DNA from: Pseudomonas oryzihabitans
GTDB taxonomy: Bacteria > Pseudomonadota > Gammaproteobacteria > Pseudomonadales > Pseudomonadaceae
Reading direction: 5' to 3'
Assembly (NCBI RefSeq): GCF_024652905.1
Contig: NZ_CP102428.1
Coordinates: forward strand, 632,501 to 696,500
DNA length: 64,000 bases
Shown: piece by piece, positions 52,500 through 59,819 of the stretch
How positions within the stretch are numbered: position 1 is the first letter of the stretch
Layout of the letters: every line of letters starts with the position of its first letter
Made by a program: the position numbers and the translations under genes
The notes under the pieces: model-generated
What the model saw: only the letters and a program-made list of their open reading frames with translations
Databases searched by the model: none
Told to the model about the DNA's origin: nothing

Positions 52500-52766
52500 A
52501 TGATCCCCATCATTCCACCCCTTGGCGTGACCCCGCCGAACCAATTGGACCCGGCCCCGGTACGCCCACCCGTGGCCCCGGTGGCGCCCGTGGAACCGCC
52601 GGCCGAGACGGCCCATGCGCCCCTGGAGGACGAAGCCACTCTGGATCGCGAGGCGCGTCGTCGTCGCCGGCAGCGCGAGGCCCTGCGCCAGGGCCTCGGC
52701 GCCGAACGTGCCCAGGCCCTGGAAGAGCCGGAGCAGGTGGGCGTCCAGGTGGATCTGCGGGTCTAG
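52500..52766 (+). CDS. Small Pro-rich and Arg-rich hypothetical protein
   Basis: 88 aa from MIPIIPPLGVTPPNQLDPAP, with CGAGG 9 nt upstream; a GTG three codons earlier is possible. The first half is Pro/Val/Ala-rich and probably disordered, followed by a charged helix (LDREARRRRRQREALRQGLG). It has no membrane segment or signal. It ends 3 nt before alkB and looks co-transcribed with it. Not recognised. Confidence 0.65.
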   Translation: MIPIIPPLGVTPPNQLDPAPVRPPVAPVAPVEPPAETAHAPLEDEATLDREARRRRRQREALRQGLGAERAQALEEPEQVGVQVDLRV

Positions 52767-52769
52767 CCC

Positions 52770-53354
52770 ATGGTCGAGCACCTGGAGCTGCAAGACGCCG
52801 AGCTGGCCTTCTACCCGCAGTGGCTACCTCTGGAACAAGCCGACGCCTGGTTGCAGCAGCTGGAGGACGAAACCCCCTGGAGCCAGCCGCAGGTGCGGGT
52901 CTTCGGGCGCTGGCACCCGGTGCCGCGGCAGGTGGCCTGGTACGCCGATCCCGGCGTGGTCTACGGCTATGCGGGCCTGGATCATGCCGCCTTGCCCTGG
53001 ACGCCGCTGTTGCAGCGGATTCGCGACGCCGTCGCGGCGGCCTGTGGTCAGGCCTTCAACGGCGTGCTGCTCAATCGCTATCGCGACGGCCAGGATTCCA
53101 TGGGTTGGCACAGCGATGACGAGGCCAGTCTCGGCGCCAATCCGCTTATCGCCTCGCTCAACCTGGGCGCTGCGCGACGTTTCGATTTCCGCCGCAAGGG
53201 CACCAGCCGCATCGGCCATTCCCTGGAGCTCGGTCACGGCAGCCTGCTGGTCATGGGCGGCGCGACCCAGCATCATTGGCAGCACCAGATCGCCAAGACC
53301 CGCAAAGCCAGCGGGGTGCGGCTGAATCTCACCTTTCGCCGGATAGCCCCATGA
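52770..53354 (+). CDS. AlkB-type 2-oxoglutarate/Fe(II) dioxygenase
   Basis: 194 aa. The iron ligands are in MGWHSDDE (His-x-Asp) and in GGATQHHWQHQIAKTRK (distal His); the 2-oxoglutarate Arg is in GVRLNLTFRRI. NRYRDGQDSMGWHSDDEASL followed by GANPLIASLNLGAARRF is typical of AlkB homologues of the ABH2/ABH3 type found in Pseudomonas and Xanthomonas. It probably repairs alkylated bases. It overlaps the following small gene by 4 nt (ATGA). The E. coli AlkB proper is ~216 aa, so the name alkB is not applied. Confidence 0.92.
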   Translation: MVEHLELQDAELAFYPQWLPLEQADAWLQQLEDETPWSQPQVRVFGRWHPVPRQVAWYADPGVVYGYAGLDHAALPWTPLLQRIRDAVAAACGQAFNGVLLNRYRDGQDSMGWHSDDEASLGANPLIASLNLGAARRFDFRRKGTSRIGHSLELGHGSLLVMGGATQHHWQHQIAKTRKASGVRLNLTFRRIAP

Positions 53355-53509
53355 GCGACGACAGCAATCTCATCGACTTCACCACCGAGCGCGGCAAGCG
53401 CATCCACGACCTCAAGGAGCGTCGCCTGCAGGAGGTGCGCTCGGCCTTCGAGCAGGCGCTGCCGCTGACCGCGGCCAAGAAGAAAAAGCGCAAGCCGAAG
53501 AAGAAATAG
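53351..53509 (+). CDS. Small Lys-rich protein coupled to AlkB-like gene
   Basis: 52 aa from MSDDSNLIDFTTERGKRIHD, overlapping the AlkB-like stop by 4 nt, which fixes the start. A charged helix (KRIHDLKERRLQEVRSAFEQ) is followed by a basic tail AAKKKKRKPKKK that could bind nucleic acid. It is predicted to be cytoplasmic. Function is unknown; translational coupling suggests it acts with the dioxygenase. Confidence 0.7.
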   Translation: MSDDSNLIDFTTERGKRIHDLKERRLQEVRSAFEQALPLTAAKKKKRKPKKK

Positions 53510-53534
53510 CGGCACTACCGTTCGTCGGGATTGG

Positions 53535-53565
53535 CCCTTGAAATTTTTTGGGGAATTCCTATCTA
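53535..53565 (+). promoter_or_regulatory. Sigma-32-type heat-shock promoter of hsp20
   Basis: CCCTTGAAA at 53535-53543 matches the -35 element of sigma-32 promoters (CTTGAAA). TTCCTATCTA at 53556-53565 resembles the -10 CCCCATNTA. Spacing fits the class (13-15 nt between elements). Confidence 0.75.
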
Positions 53566-53572
53566 GGTTCGT

Positions 53573-53638
53573 GCGGGATGCCGAAGTCGGGTCCCGCAGG
53601 CAACAACGAAACTTGCTGAACCTATCAGGAGATTCACC
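53573..53638 (+). ncRNA. ROSE-like RNA thermometer in hsp20 leader
   Basis: The leader contains a 5' hairpin (GCGGGA at 53573-53578 pairing with TCCCGC at 53592-53597). In the terminal part, TTGCT can pair with the Shine-Dalgarno AGGAG in TTGCTGAACCTATCAGGAGA, the hallmark U(U/C)GCU-anti-SD arrangement of ROSE elements. It would melt at high temperature to free the hsp20 start. Confidence 0.7.
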
Positions 53639-54085
53639 ATGAGCAATGTACTGTCCCTGGCCCCGCTGTTCCGTCATTCCGTTGGCTTCGACCGGTTCAA
53701 CGACCTGTTCGAATCCGCGCTGCGCAACGACGCTGGCAGCTCCTATCCGCCCTACAACGTCGAGAAGCACGGTGACGACCAGTATCGCATCGTGATCGCC
53801 GCCGCCGGTCTCCAGGAAGATGACCTGGACATCGAAGTCGAGCGTGGCGTGCTCACCGTCAAGGGTGGCCGGCGCGAAAACAGCGCCGAGAGCGTGACCT
53901 TCCTGCATCAGGGCATCGCCCAGCGCGCCTTCAAGCTTTCCTTCCGCCTCGCCGACCATATCGAGGTGAAGGGTGCCGATCTCAAGCACGGCCTGCTGAG
54001 CATCGAGCTGGTGCGGGTGATCCCGGAAGAAGCCAAGCCCAAGCGCATCGCCATCTCCGGCCAGCGCCCGGCCCTGGACAACTGA
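53639..54085 (+). CDS. Small heat-shock protein, Hsp20/IbpA family
   Basis: 148 aa (IbpA/IbpB are 137-142). The alpha-crystallin domain (~38-130) includes YPPYNVEKHGDDQYRIVIAA, DDLDIEVERGVLTVKGG and FLHQGIAQRAFKLSFRLADH. The N-terminus is PLFRHSVGFDRFNDLFESAL as in IbpA. It acts as a holdase for aggregating proteins. Upstream sit a sigma-32-like promoter and a ROSE-like leader; a Rho-independent terminator follows. Confidence 0.94.
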   Translation: MSNVLSLAPLFRHSVGFDRFNDLFESALRNDAGSSYPPYNVEKHGDDQYRIVIAAAGLQEDDLDIEVERGVLTVKGGRRENSAESVTFLHQGIAQRAFKLSFRLADHIEVKGADLKHGLLSIELVRVIPEEAKPKRIAISGQRPALDN

Positions 54086-54105
54086 TCGTCCAGGCGTCCT
54101 GCCCT

Positions 54106-54135
54106 AAAGCCCCAGCCCTGAGCTGGGGCTTTTTC
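54106..54135 (+). terminator. Rho-independent terminator after hsp20
   Basis: AAAGCCCCAGC and GCTGGGGCTTT form an 11-bp stem with a short loop, followed by T residues. It also fits termination of the convergent LysR gene, whose stop is 17 nt away. Confidence 0.88.
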
Positions 54136-54151
54136 GTTTCTGGCCGCTGCG

Positions 54152-55060
54152 CTAGCGGCTGTGACCGAAGAGCTCCAGCAGCACCCCACGCAACCAGCGA
54201 TTGCCGGCCTCCTGGTGATAGCGCGCATGCCAGTGCTGCCTGACCGCGAAACCCTCGATCGGCACCGGGCACTCATGGACCTTGAGACCGTAGGTGGCCG
54301 CCAGAGTGGTGCCGATATGCCGGGGCAGGGTGACGATGAGGTCGGAGCTGCCCACCACCGCGCCAACCCCCAGAAAGCCCGGTAGCTCCAGCACGATGCG
54401 GCGCTGCACCCCGGCTCTGACCAGGCCTGCTTCCAGCAGCTTCTGCCCGGTGCCGGCACTGACCAGCACATGGCCCTCCTCGGCGTAGGCCGTGGCCGTC
54501 AAGCGCTCGCCGAGGCGGGAATGGCGGGCGCTGACCAGGCAGACCCAGTCCTGGGGAAACAGCAGTTGCTGATAGAGGCTGCCGCCCAGCCAGGGAATGA
54601 AGCCGATCGCCAGGTCGGCTTCGCCGATCTCCAGGGCCTGTTCGGTATTGCCGTCGATCCGGGCGACCTCAAGGCGTACCCCGGGCGCCACCTCCCGCAG
54701 CTGCGCCAATATCCGTGGCAGCAGGGTGATGTGGCTGGCATCGCTCAGGCAGAGGCGGAACAGCCGCTGGGCGGTGGCGGGCTCGAAGGCGACCTCCCAA
54801 GCCACCAGCCGACGCAGGGATTCGAGCACTTCCCGACAGGGCGTGATCAGGGCCTCGGCTTGCGGCGTGGGCTTCATGCCGCCCGGTGTGCGCACGAACA
54901 GCGGATCACGCAATTGCTGCCGCAGCTTGCCGAGCCAAAGGCTGATGGTGGGCTGGCTCTGGCCCAGTTGCTCGGCGGCCCGGGTCACGCTGCCGGTGCG
55001 ATAGAGCACCTCGAACAGCATCAACAGCTTGGGTTCGGGCAGGCCGTCCGTAGGCAGCAT
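54152..55060 (-). CDS. LysR-family transcriptional regulator
   Basis: 302 aa from MLPTDGLPEPKLLMLFEVLY; the longer frame would run into the divergent gene and is rejected. CAGGAA lies at the ribosome-site position. The N-terminal wHTH has TGSVTRAAEQLGQSQPTISL and WLGKLRQQLRDPLFVRTPGG. The effector-binding domain follows, with LEVARIDGNTEQALEIGEAD and LAIGFIPWLGG. It is transcribed divergently from the six-gene operon at 55154-59462 with a 93-nt gap, so it very likely controls that operon in response to a pathway metabolite. Confidence 0.93.
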   Translation of the reverse strand: MLPTDGLPEPKLLMLFEVLYRTGSVTRAAEQLGQSQPTISLWLGKLRQQLRDPLFVRTPGGMKPTPQAEALITPCREVLESLRRLVAWEVAFEPATAQRLFRLCLSDASHITLLPRILAQLREVAPGVRLEVARIDGNTEQALEIGEADLAIGFIPWLGGSLYQQLLFPQDWVCLVSARHSRLGERLTATAYAEEGHVLVSAGTGQKLLEAGLVRAGVQRRIVLELPGFLGVGAVVGSSDLIVTLPRHIGTTLAATYGLKVHECPVPIEGFAVRQHWHARYHQEAGNRWLRGVLLELFGHSR

Positions 55061-55082
55061 TATCAGAATTCCTGATGGGTGG

Positions 55083-55106
55083 ATTGAGGTCTTTGTATAG
55101 CTCAAT
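55083..55106. promoter_or_regulatory. Candidate LysR operator in the divergent promoter region
   Basis: ATTGAG (55083-55088) and CTCAAT (55101-55106) are a 6-bp inverted repeat with 12 nt between, located midway between the two divergent starts. This is typical placement for an LTTR recognition site. A second imperfect palindrome, ATCAGAATTCCTGAT (55062-55076), overlaps the regulator's ribosome site. Confidence 0.5.
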
Positions 55107-55153
55107 AGGGGCCGTGGGCCTAGGGTTAGGGCGAAAACAAGGAGTCCTCTCCC

Positions 55154-56104
55154 ATGAAGATCTGCATCCTCGGGGCCGGCGCGCTGGGCAGCACCTTTGG
55201 TGCCTGGTTGAGCGAGGCGGGGCATGAGACCTGGCTGCTCAACCGCCCCAATGCCCATATCGAGACGGTCATCCGCGACGGCCTGGACATCGAGACCGCC
55301 GCTGGCAGGCGCCGGGTTCAGGTTCGGGCAGCGGTCAGTGCCGAGGCGGTCGGGGTAGTGGATCTGGTGGTGGTGCTGGTCAAGTCCTTCGCCACCACCG
55401 CGGCCATGAGCCAGGCCCAGGCGCTGGTCGGTCCCCACACCCTGGTGCTGTCGCTGCAGAACGGCCTCGGCCATGAAGAACTGTTGGCCGAGATCGTCGG
55501 CCAGGAGCGGGTGATCGCCGGCAAGACCTATGTCGGCGGCGTGCTGCTCGGCCCCGGGCGGATCCGTAGCGGGGTGGCGGGCAAGCGCACGCTCATCGGC
55601 GAACTCGACGGTCAGCTCTCGGCACGCGTCCAGGCCGTTGCCGCCGTCTTCGAGGACGCCGGGCTGGCCACCACGGTCAGCAGCAACATCCGCGGCACCC
55701 TCTGGGACAAGTTGCTGGTCAACGTCGCCACCGGTGCCCTGACCGGCATCACCCAACTCACCTATGGCCAGCTCTACAGCGAGCCGCAGCTGCGCGACAC
55801 CGCCTTGCAGGCGGTCGCCGAGGCCATCGCGGTGGCGCGCGCGGCCGGCGTCGAGCTCGGCCTGCGCGAGCCGCAGGCGGCCTGGGAGCTGGCGCGCGAA
55901 GGCTTGCCGCCGTCCTTCAAGACCTCCCTGCTGCAGAGCTTGCAGAAGGGCTCCATCACCGAAATCGACTTCATCAACGGCGCGGTGGTGCGGCTCGGCC
56001 AGCAGTACCGCGTGCCCACGCCGGTCAACGCCACCCTGGTCGCCTGCATCAAGGGCATCGAGCGCGCCCTGGCCGACCGACTACAAGAGGACGCGACAGC
56101 ATGA
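55154..56104 (+). CDS. PanE/ApbA-type 2-dehydropantoate 2-reductase family oxidoreductase
   Basis: 316 aa. It starts with the NADPH-binding glycine motif ICILGAGALGSTFGAWLSEA; KSFATTAAMSQAQ, LVLSLQNGLGHEELL and the catalytic-type Lys in IRGTLWDKLLVNVATGALTG also fit the family. It is first in the LysR-controlled operon and overlaps the VOC gene by 4 nt. Because the rest of the operon is catabolic rather than coenzyme A related, it is probably a paralogue that reduces or oxidises another 2-oxo/2-hydroxy acid; true PanE function is less likely. Confidence 0.85.
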   Translation: MKICILGAGALGSTFGAWLSEAGHETWLLNRPNAHIETVIRDGLDIETAAGRRRVQVRAAVSAEAVGVVDLVVVLVKSFATTAAMSQAQALVGPHTLVLSLQNGLGHEELLAEIVGQERVIAGKTYVGGVLLGPGRIRSGVAGKRTLIGELDGQLSARVQAVAAVFEDAGLATTVSSNIRGTLWDKLLVNVATGALTGITQLTYGQLYSEPQLRDTALQAVAEAIAVARAAGVELGLREPQAAWELAREGLPPSFKTSLLQSLQKGSITEIDFINGAVVRLGQQYRVPTPVNATLVACIKGIERALADRLQEDATA

Positions 56105-56496
56105 GCATTCCCAAGGCCTATCTGGAACACGTGGCCATCTGGGTGAAGGACATCCACTGGCACATCCGCTTCTTCCATGAGGTGTTCGGCATGACCCTGC
56201 GCGAGGTGCAGGGCACGGTAGAGGCGCCCAGCCAGTACTGGACGCTGGGTGGCATGCAGTTCATGAGCAAGCCGGACTTCGAAGGCCCGGAAGGGCGCCT
56301 GGGCCACCTGGGGCTGATGTGCGAGGACCTCGATGCCGCCCTGGCCGCCGCCCGGCGCTTCGAGGGGGTGGAGCAGTTGCCCCAGGGCCCCAACTGGTTG
56401 CGCCTGCCCGATGGCCTGGCGCTGGAATTCATCCAGGCCGTGCCGGCCCGCGCCGTGCACGACGCCCTGGCCGTCAACGCCCGTCAAGCCGAGTGA
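56101..56496 (+). CDS. VOC-superfamily (glyoxalase-fold) protein
   Basis: 131 aa. It begins KAYLEHVAIWVKDIHWHIRF with the conserved His in LEHVAIWV as a potential metal ligand, continues with FFHEVFGMTLREVQGTVEAP, then GRLGHLGLMCEDLDAALAAA with another His, and LRLPDGLALEFIQAV with a Glu. These spacings fit a metal-dependent VOC lyase, epimerase or dioxygenase. It lies second in the operon, coupled by overlap. The substrate is unknown. Confidence 0.82.
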   Translation: MSIPKAYLEHVAIWVKDIHWHIRFFHEVFGMTLREVQGTVEAPSQYWTLGGMQFMSKPDFEGPEGRLGHLGLMCEDLDAALAAARRFEGVEQLPQGPNWLRLPDGLALEFIQAVPARAVHDALAVNARQAE

Positions 56497-56504
56497 CAGC
56501 GACC

Positions 56505-56963
56505 ATGACCGTACCAGAAAGATACTTCGAGGATGCCCGCGAAGGTGACGAGGCGATCACGCCGACCTACCAGGTCACCAAGGAGCGCATCCTGGCCTAT
56601 GCCGACCTCACCGGCGACCACACCCCGGTTCACGTCGACGAGGCCTATGCCAATGCCAGTCACTTCGGCGGCCTGGTCGCCCACGGGCTGATGGGATTGT
56701 CCATCGCCGACGGCCTCAAGACCCAATGCGACTACCGCTTCCTGCCAGGGATGTCGCTGGGCTGGACCTGGGACTTCCTGCTGCCGATCCGCGTCGGCGA
56801 CGAATTGCACGTCAGGCTGCGCGTGGGCGCCATGCGCCCGAGCAAGAGCAAGCCGGGCTGGGGCATCGTGGTGCTGCCCTCGGAGCTGATCAACCAGAAG
56901 GGGGAAGTGGTTCAGCGCGGCGAACACCGGCTGATGGTGCCGCGGCGGGAGGGCGTGGTATGA
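56505..56963 (+). CDS. MaoC-like acyl-CoA dehydratase
   Basis: 152 aa from MTVPERYFEDAREGDEAITP. The hot-dog fold hydratase-2 motif is DLTGDHTPVHVDEAYANASH FGGLVAHGLMGLSIADGLKT, with the catalytic D-x(4)-H pair (D and H of GDHTPVH). It would add or remove water across an enoyl-CoA double bond. The stop overlaps the CoA-transferase start by 4 nt, so the two are probably successive enzymes: CoA activation then hydration or dehydration. Confidence 0.88.
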   Translation: MTVPERYFEDAREGDEAITPTYQVTKERILAYADLTGDHTPVHVDEAYANASHFGGLVAHGLMGLSIADGLKTQCDYRFLPGMSLGWTWDFLLPIRVGDELHVRLRVGAMRPSKSKPGWGIVVLPSELINQKGEVVQRGEHRLMVPRREGVV

Positions 56964-58192
56964 GCCAGCCATTGCCACTGCAAGGCCTGAGGGTCATCGA
57001 TTACAGCCACTTCCTCGCCGGCCCCTATGTGGGGCGCTGCCTGGCGGCCTTGGGCGCCGAGGTGATCAAGGTGGAGCGCCCTGGCAGCGGCGATGCCGGT
57101 CGCCAGCACGCCTTCGTCCTGGATGACCAGCAGAGTGGCTATTTCCTGCAACTCAACATGGGCAAGCAGGGCGTCAGCGTCAATATGAAGGACCCGCGCG
57201 GCAAGGCCTTCATGCAGCAGCTGTGCGACAGCGCCGACGTCTTCATCGAGAACTACCGGCCCGGCGCCCTGGACAGGCTCGGCCTGGGCTATGCGGAGTT
57301 GTCTGCGCGCAATCCGCGACTGGTGTATTGCTCGATTTCCGCCTATGGCCACACCGGACCCGACGCCCATCGCGCCGGTTTCGGTCTGATCGCCGAGGCC
57401 AAGAGCGGCATCATGCAGATGGTCGGCACGCCGGGCGAGGCGCCGCCGCTGCTGCGCATCTCCCTGGGCGACATGTATACCGGCGTCCACGCGGTGGCCG
57501 CCATCAACGCGGCGCTGCTGGGCCGGGTCACCAGCGGGCGCGGCCAGCACATCGACATGGCGCTGTACGACACCCTGGTATCGATGCACGAATACGCGGT
57601 GCAGTGCTACACCCTGTCCGGCGGCGAGATCCTGCCGCAGCAGACAGGTCATGACATGCCCACCTCGACCCTCTATGGCGTGTTTCGCGCCCAGGACGGC
57701 GACCTGGTCATCGCCGCCCAGGTGGACGAATCCTGGAAGCGCTTCGCCGCCCTGGTCGAGCAGGACGCGGGCCAGCCCGGTTTCGGCAGCGACCTGCGCT
57801 TCCACACCTCCACCGGCCGCAATGCCCATCGCGAAGCCATCCTGCCCATCGTCAAGGCCTGGGTGGCGGCCAATCCGGTCGCGCGGCTGCTGGAGTTGCT
57901 CGACGAGATCGACGTGCCCTGTGCCAAGGTGCAGCGCATCGACGAGGTGATCGAGGATCCGCAGATCAAGGCGCGCGGCATGATTCAGGAGCAGCATCAC
58001 CCGCGCTTCGGCACCCTGCGCATGCCCAATCTGCCATTCCGCTTTTCCGGGTGCGACACCACCATCCAGCAGGTGGCGCCGGATCTCGGTGAGCACAATG
58101 CCGTGGTGGCCCAGAGCCTGGGCTACAGCGCGGAAGAGATCGCCCGGCTGCAGGCCGACGGCGTGCTCTTCAGTCAGGAGCCCTGCGCATGA
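56960..58192 (+). CDS. CaiB/BaiF family III CoA-transferase
   Basis: 410 aa from MSQPLPLQGLRVIDYSHFLA. Family III features are GPYVGRCLAALGAEVIKVER, LQLNMGKQGVSVNMKDPRGK, FIENYRPGALDRLGLGYAEL and the catalytic Asp in RISLGDMYTGVHAVAAI. It moves CoA from a donor thioester to a carboxylic acid. It overlaps the MaoC gene (ATGA) and the AroE-like gene (4 nt). The acid substrate cannot be read from sequence; the neighbours suggest a hydroaromatic or branched hydroxy acid pathway. Confidence 0.9.
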   Translation: MSQPLPLQGLRVIDYSHFLAGPYVGRCLAALGAEVIKVERPGSGDAGRQHAFVLDDQQSGYFLQLNMGKQGVSVNMKDPRGKAFMQQLCDSADVFIENYRPGALDRLGLGYAELSARNPRLVYCSISAYGHTGPDAHRAGFGLIAEAKSGIMQMVGTPGEAPPLLRISLGDMYTGVHAVAAINAALLGRVTSGRGQHIDMALYDTLVSMHEYAVQCYTLSGGEILPQQTGHDMPTSTLYGVFRAQDGDLVIAAQVDESWKRFAALVEQDAGQPGFGSDLRFHTSTGRNAHREAILPIVKAWVAANPVARLLELLDEIDVPCAKVQRIDEVIEDPQIKARGMIQEQHHPRFGTLRMPNLPFRFSGCDTTIQQVAPDLGEHNAVVAQSLGYSAEEIARLQADGVLFSQEPCA

Positions 58193-59007
58193 CCAACCAC
58201 TACGCGGTGATCGGCCGCCCGATCAACCACACCAAGTCGCCGCTGATCCATAGCCTGTTCGCCGCCACCACCGGGCAAGACTTGGAATACGGCGCCATCG
58301 AGGGCTCGCCGGAGGACTTCGCCGGCGACGTGCAGCGCTTTCGCGCCCAGGGCGGGCAGGGCCTGAACGTGACCGCGCCGTTCAAGCTGCAGGCCTTCCA
58401 GCTGGCCACCGAGTCCAGCGAGAGGGCACGTCTGGCCCGGGCGGCCAATACGCTGAAGTTCGAGGGCGAGCAGGTGCTGGCGGAGAACTTCGATGGCATC
58501 GGCCTGCTGCGCGACATCGAGGTCAACCTCGGCCAGCCCCTGGCCGGCACGCGGGTGCTGTTGCTGGGCGCCGGTGGTGCGGTGCGTGGCGCCCTGTTGC
58601 CCTTTCTCGCCGCCGGACCGACCGAATTGGTGATGGCCAATCGCGATGGGCGGAAGGCGGCTGAGCTAGCCCAGGAGATCGGGCACCCGCTGCTGAGCGT
58701 GCGGAGCTACGCGGCTCTGGAAGGGGAGACCTTCGATCTGGTGATCAATGCCACCTCGGCCAGTCTGGTCGGCGAACTGCCGCCGGTACCGGCCGGGGTC
58801 TTCACCCAGGCGGCGCTGGCCTATGAACTGGCCTACGGCAAGGGGCTGACGCCTTTCCTGCGCCTGGCCCGCGAACAAGGCGTGGCGCAACTGGCGGACG
58901 GCGTGGGCATGCTGGTGGAACAGGCTGCCGAAGCCTTCGCCTGGTGGCGCGGCGTGCGCCCCGAGACCCGGCCGGTCATCGACCAGCTGACCCTTCCCCT
59001 GACCTGA
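58189..59007 (+). CDS. Shikimate/quinate dehydrogenase-like protein
   Basis: 272 aa, normal AroE length. The shikimate-binding part has YAVIGRPINHTKSPLIHSLF, GLNVTAPFKLQAFQL (with the catalytic Lys in APFK) and ENFDGIGLL; the nucleotide part has LLLGAGGAVRGALLPFL and ANRDGRKAAEL. In canonical AroE the lysine is followed by KxxxF as here. The ANRDGRK motif resembles NADP-binding N-R-T. As it sits in a LysR-controlled catabolic operon, it is likely a second AroE paralogue with quinate, shikimate or related substrate; the housekeeping copy should be elsewhere. Confidence 0.88.
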   Translation: MTNHYAVIGRPINHTKSPLIHSLFAATTGQDLEYGAIEGSPEDFAGDVQRFRAQGGQGLNVTAPFKLQAFQLATESSERARLARAANTLKFEGEQVLAENFDGIGLLRDIEVNLGQPLAGTRVLLLGAGGAVRGALLPFLAAGPTELVMANRDGRKAAELAQEIGHPLLSVRSYAALEGETFDLVINATSASLVGELPPVPAGVFTQAALAYELAYGKGLTPFLRLAREQGVAQLADGVGMLVEQAAEAFAWWRGVRPETRPVIDQLTLPLT

Positions 59008-59015
59008 GCGAACCC

Positions 59016-59462
59016 ATGAAGATCCTGATGCTGCACGGTATCAACCACAACATGTTCGGCAAGCGCGATCCGCTGCAGTACGGCACCGTGACCCTGACGG
59101 AGATCGACGCCAGGCTAACGGCCCTGGGTGCTGAACTGGGCGTCGAGGTGGAAAGCTTCCAGAGCAACCACGAAGGGGCGATGGTGGAGCGCATCCATCG
59201 GGGCTATGAGGAGGGCGTCGACGCGGTACTGATCAACGCCGGCGCCTGGACCCACTACAGCTACGGCATCCGCGACGCCCTGGCGATCCTCACCGTGCCG
59301 GTGGTGGAGCTGCACATGTCCAACATCCATGCGCGGGAAGGCTTCCGGCATCACTCGGTATTCGCCGAGATCGTCCTGGGGCAGATCGCCGGCTTCGGCG
59401 TGGACAGCTACCTGCTGGCGCTACGCGCGGCAGTGAGCGCGGCCCCGGCGCGTAAAGCCTGA
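59016..59462 (+). CDS. Type II 3-dehydroquinate dehydratase-like protein
   Basis: 148 aa, normal for AroQ. It opens KILMLHGINHNMFGKRDPLQ, where the usual family motif is GPNLN-x-LG-R-EP. The Arg and Tyr of KRDPLQYG, the NAGAWTHYSYGIRDAL block and LHMSNIHAREGFRHHSVFAE (His and Arg) are kept. The first Asn/loop motif is altered (HGINHN for NGPNLN), so substrate specificity may differ from housekeeping AroQ. It is the last gene of the operon. Confidence 0.88.
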   Translation: MKILMLHGINHNMFGKRDPLQYGTVTLTEIDARLTALGAELGVEVESFQSNHEGAMVERIHRGYEEGVDAVLINAGAWTHYSYGIRDALAILTVPVVELHMSNIHAREGFRHHSVFAEIVLGQIAGFGVDSYLLALRAAVSAAPARKA

Positions 59463-59525
59463 GCCGCCGACCCTCACCCCGACCCTCTCCCACAGGGAGA
59501 GGGGGGGCTCCCACGCACGTTGGGC

Positions 59526-59770
59526 GGGCGATGTTGGGCTTCGCTGCGCTCAGCCCAACCTACGAAAGCACATCGGCGTAGGTTGGGTTGAGGCGGCTCC
59601 ATCGCTGAAGCCCAACAGGTGCGCAACGATGGGGTAGAAGTCGCATAGCGTCTTCCACCGGCAGGCCTGTCACGCTCCAGAATCGTGGGGACAACATTCG
59701 CCGTGGAGGCAGACGGGCTATCGCGGCCATGGGCCGCTCCTACAGTGTAGGAGCGGCCCATGGCCGCGAT
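59526..59770. repeat. REP-type repeat cluster (inverted GTTGGGCTTCG units plus 24-bp-arm palindrome)
   Basis: GTTGGGCTTCGCTGCGCTCA near 59529 and the inverted GTAGGTTGGGTTGAGG near 59580 form a large hairpin pair related to the 120-bp repeats at 49035. A perfect palindrome with 24-nt arms and a 3-nt loop lies at 59720-59770, containing GGCCATGGGCCGCTCCTAC as at 49324. No gene is seen in the 357-nt gap between the AroQ-like and GNAT genes. Confidence 0.85.
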
Positions 59771-59819
59771 AAATCCGGGTAGGGAGGCGCACGTTTTCCT
59801 GAACATGAGAGCCAAATTG

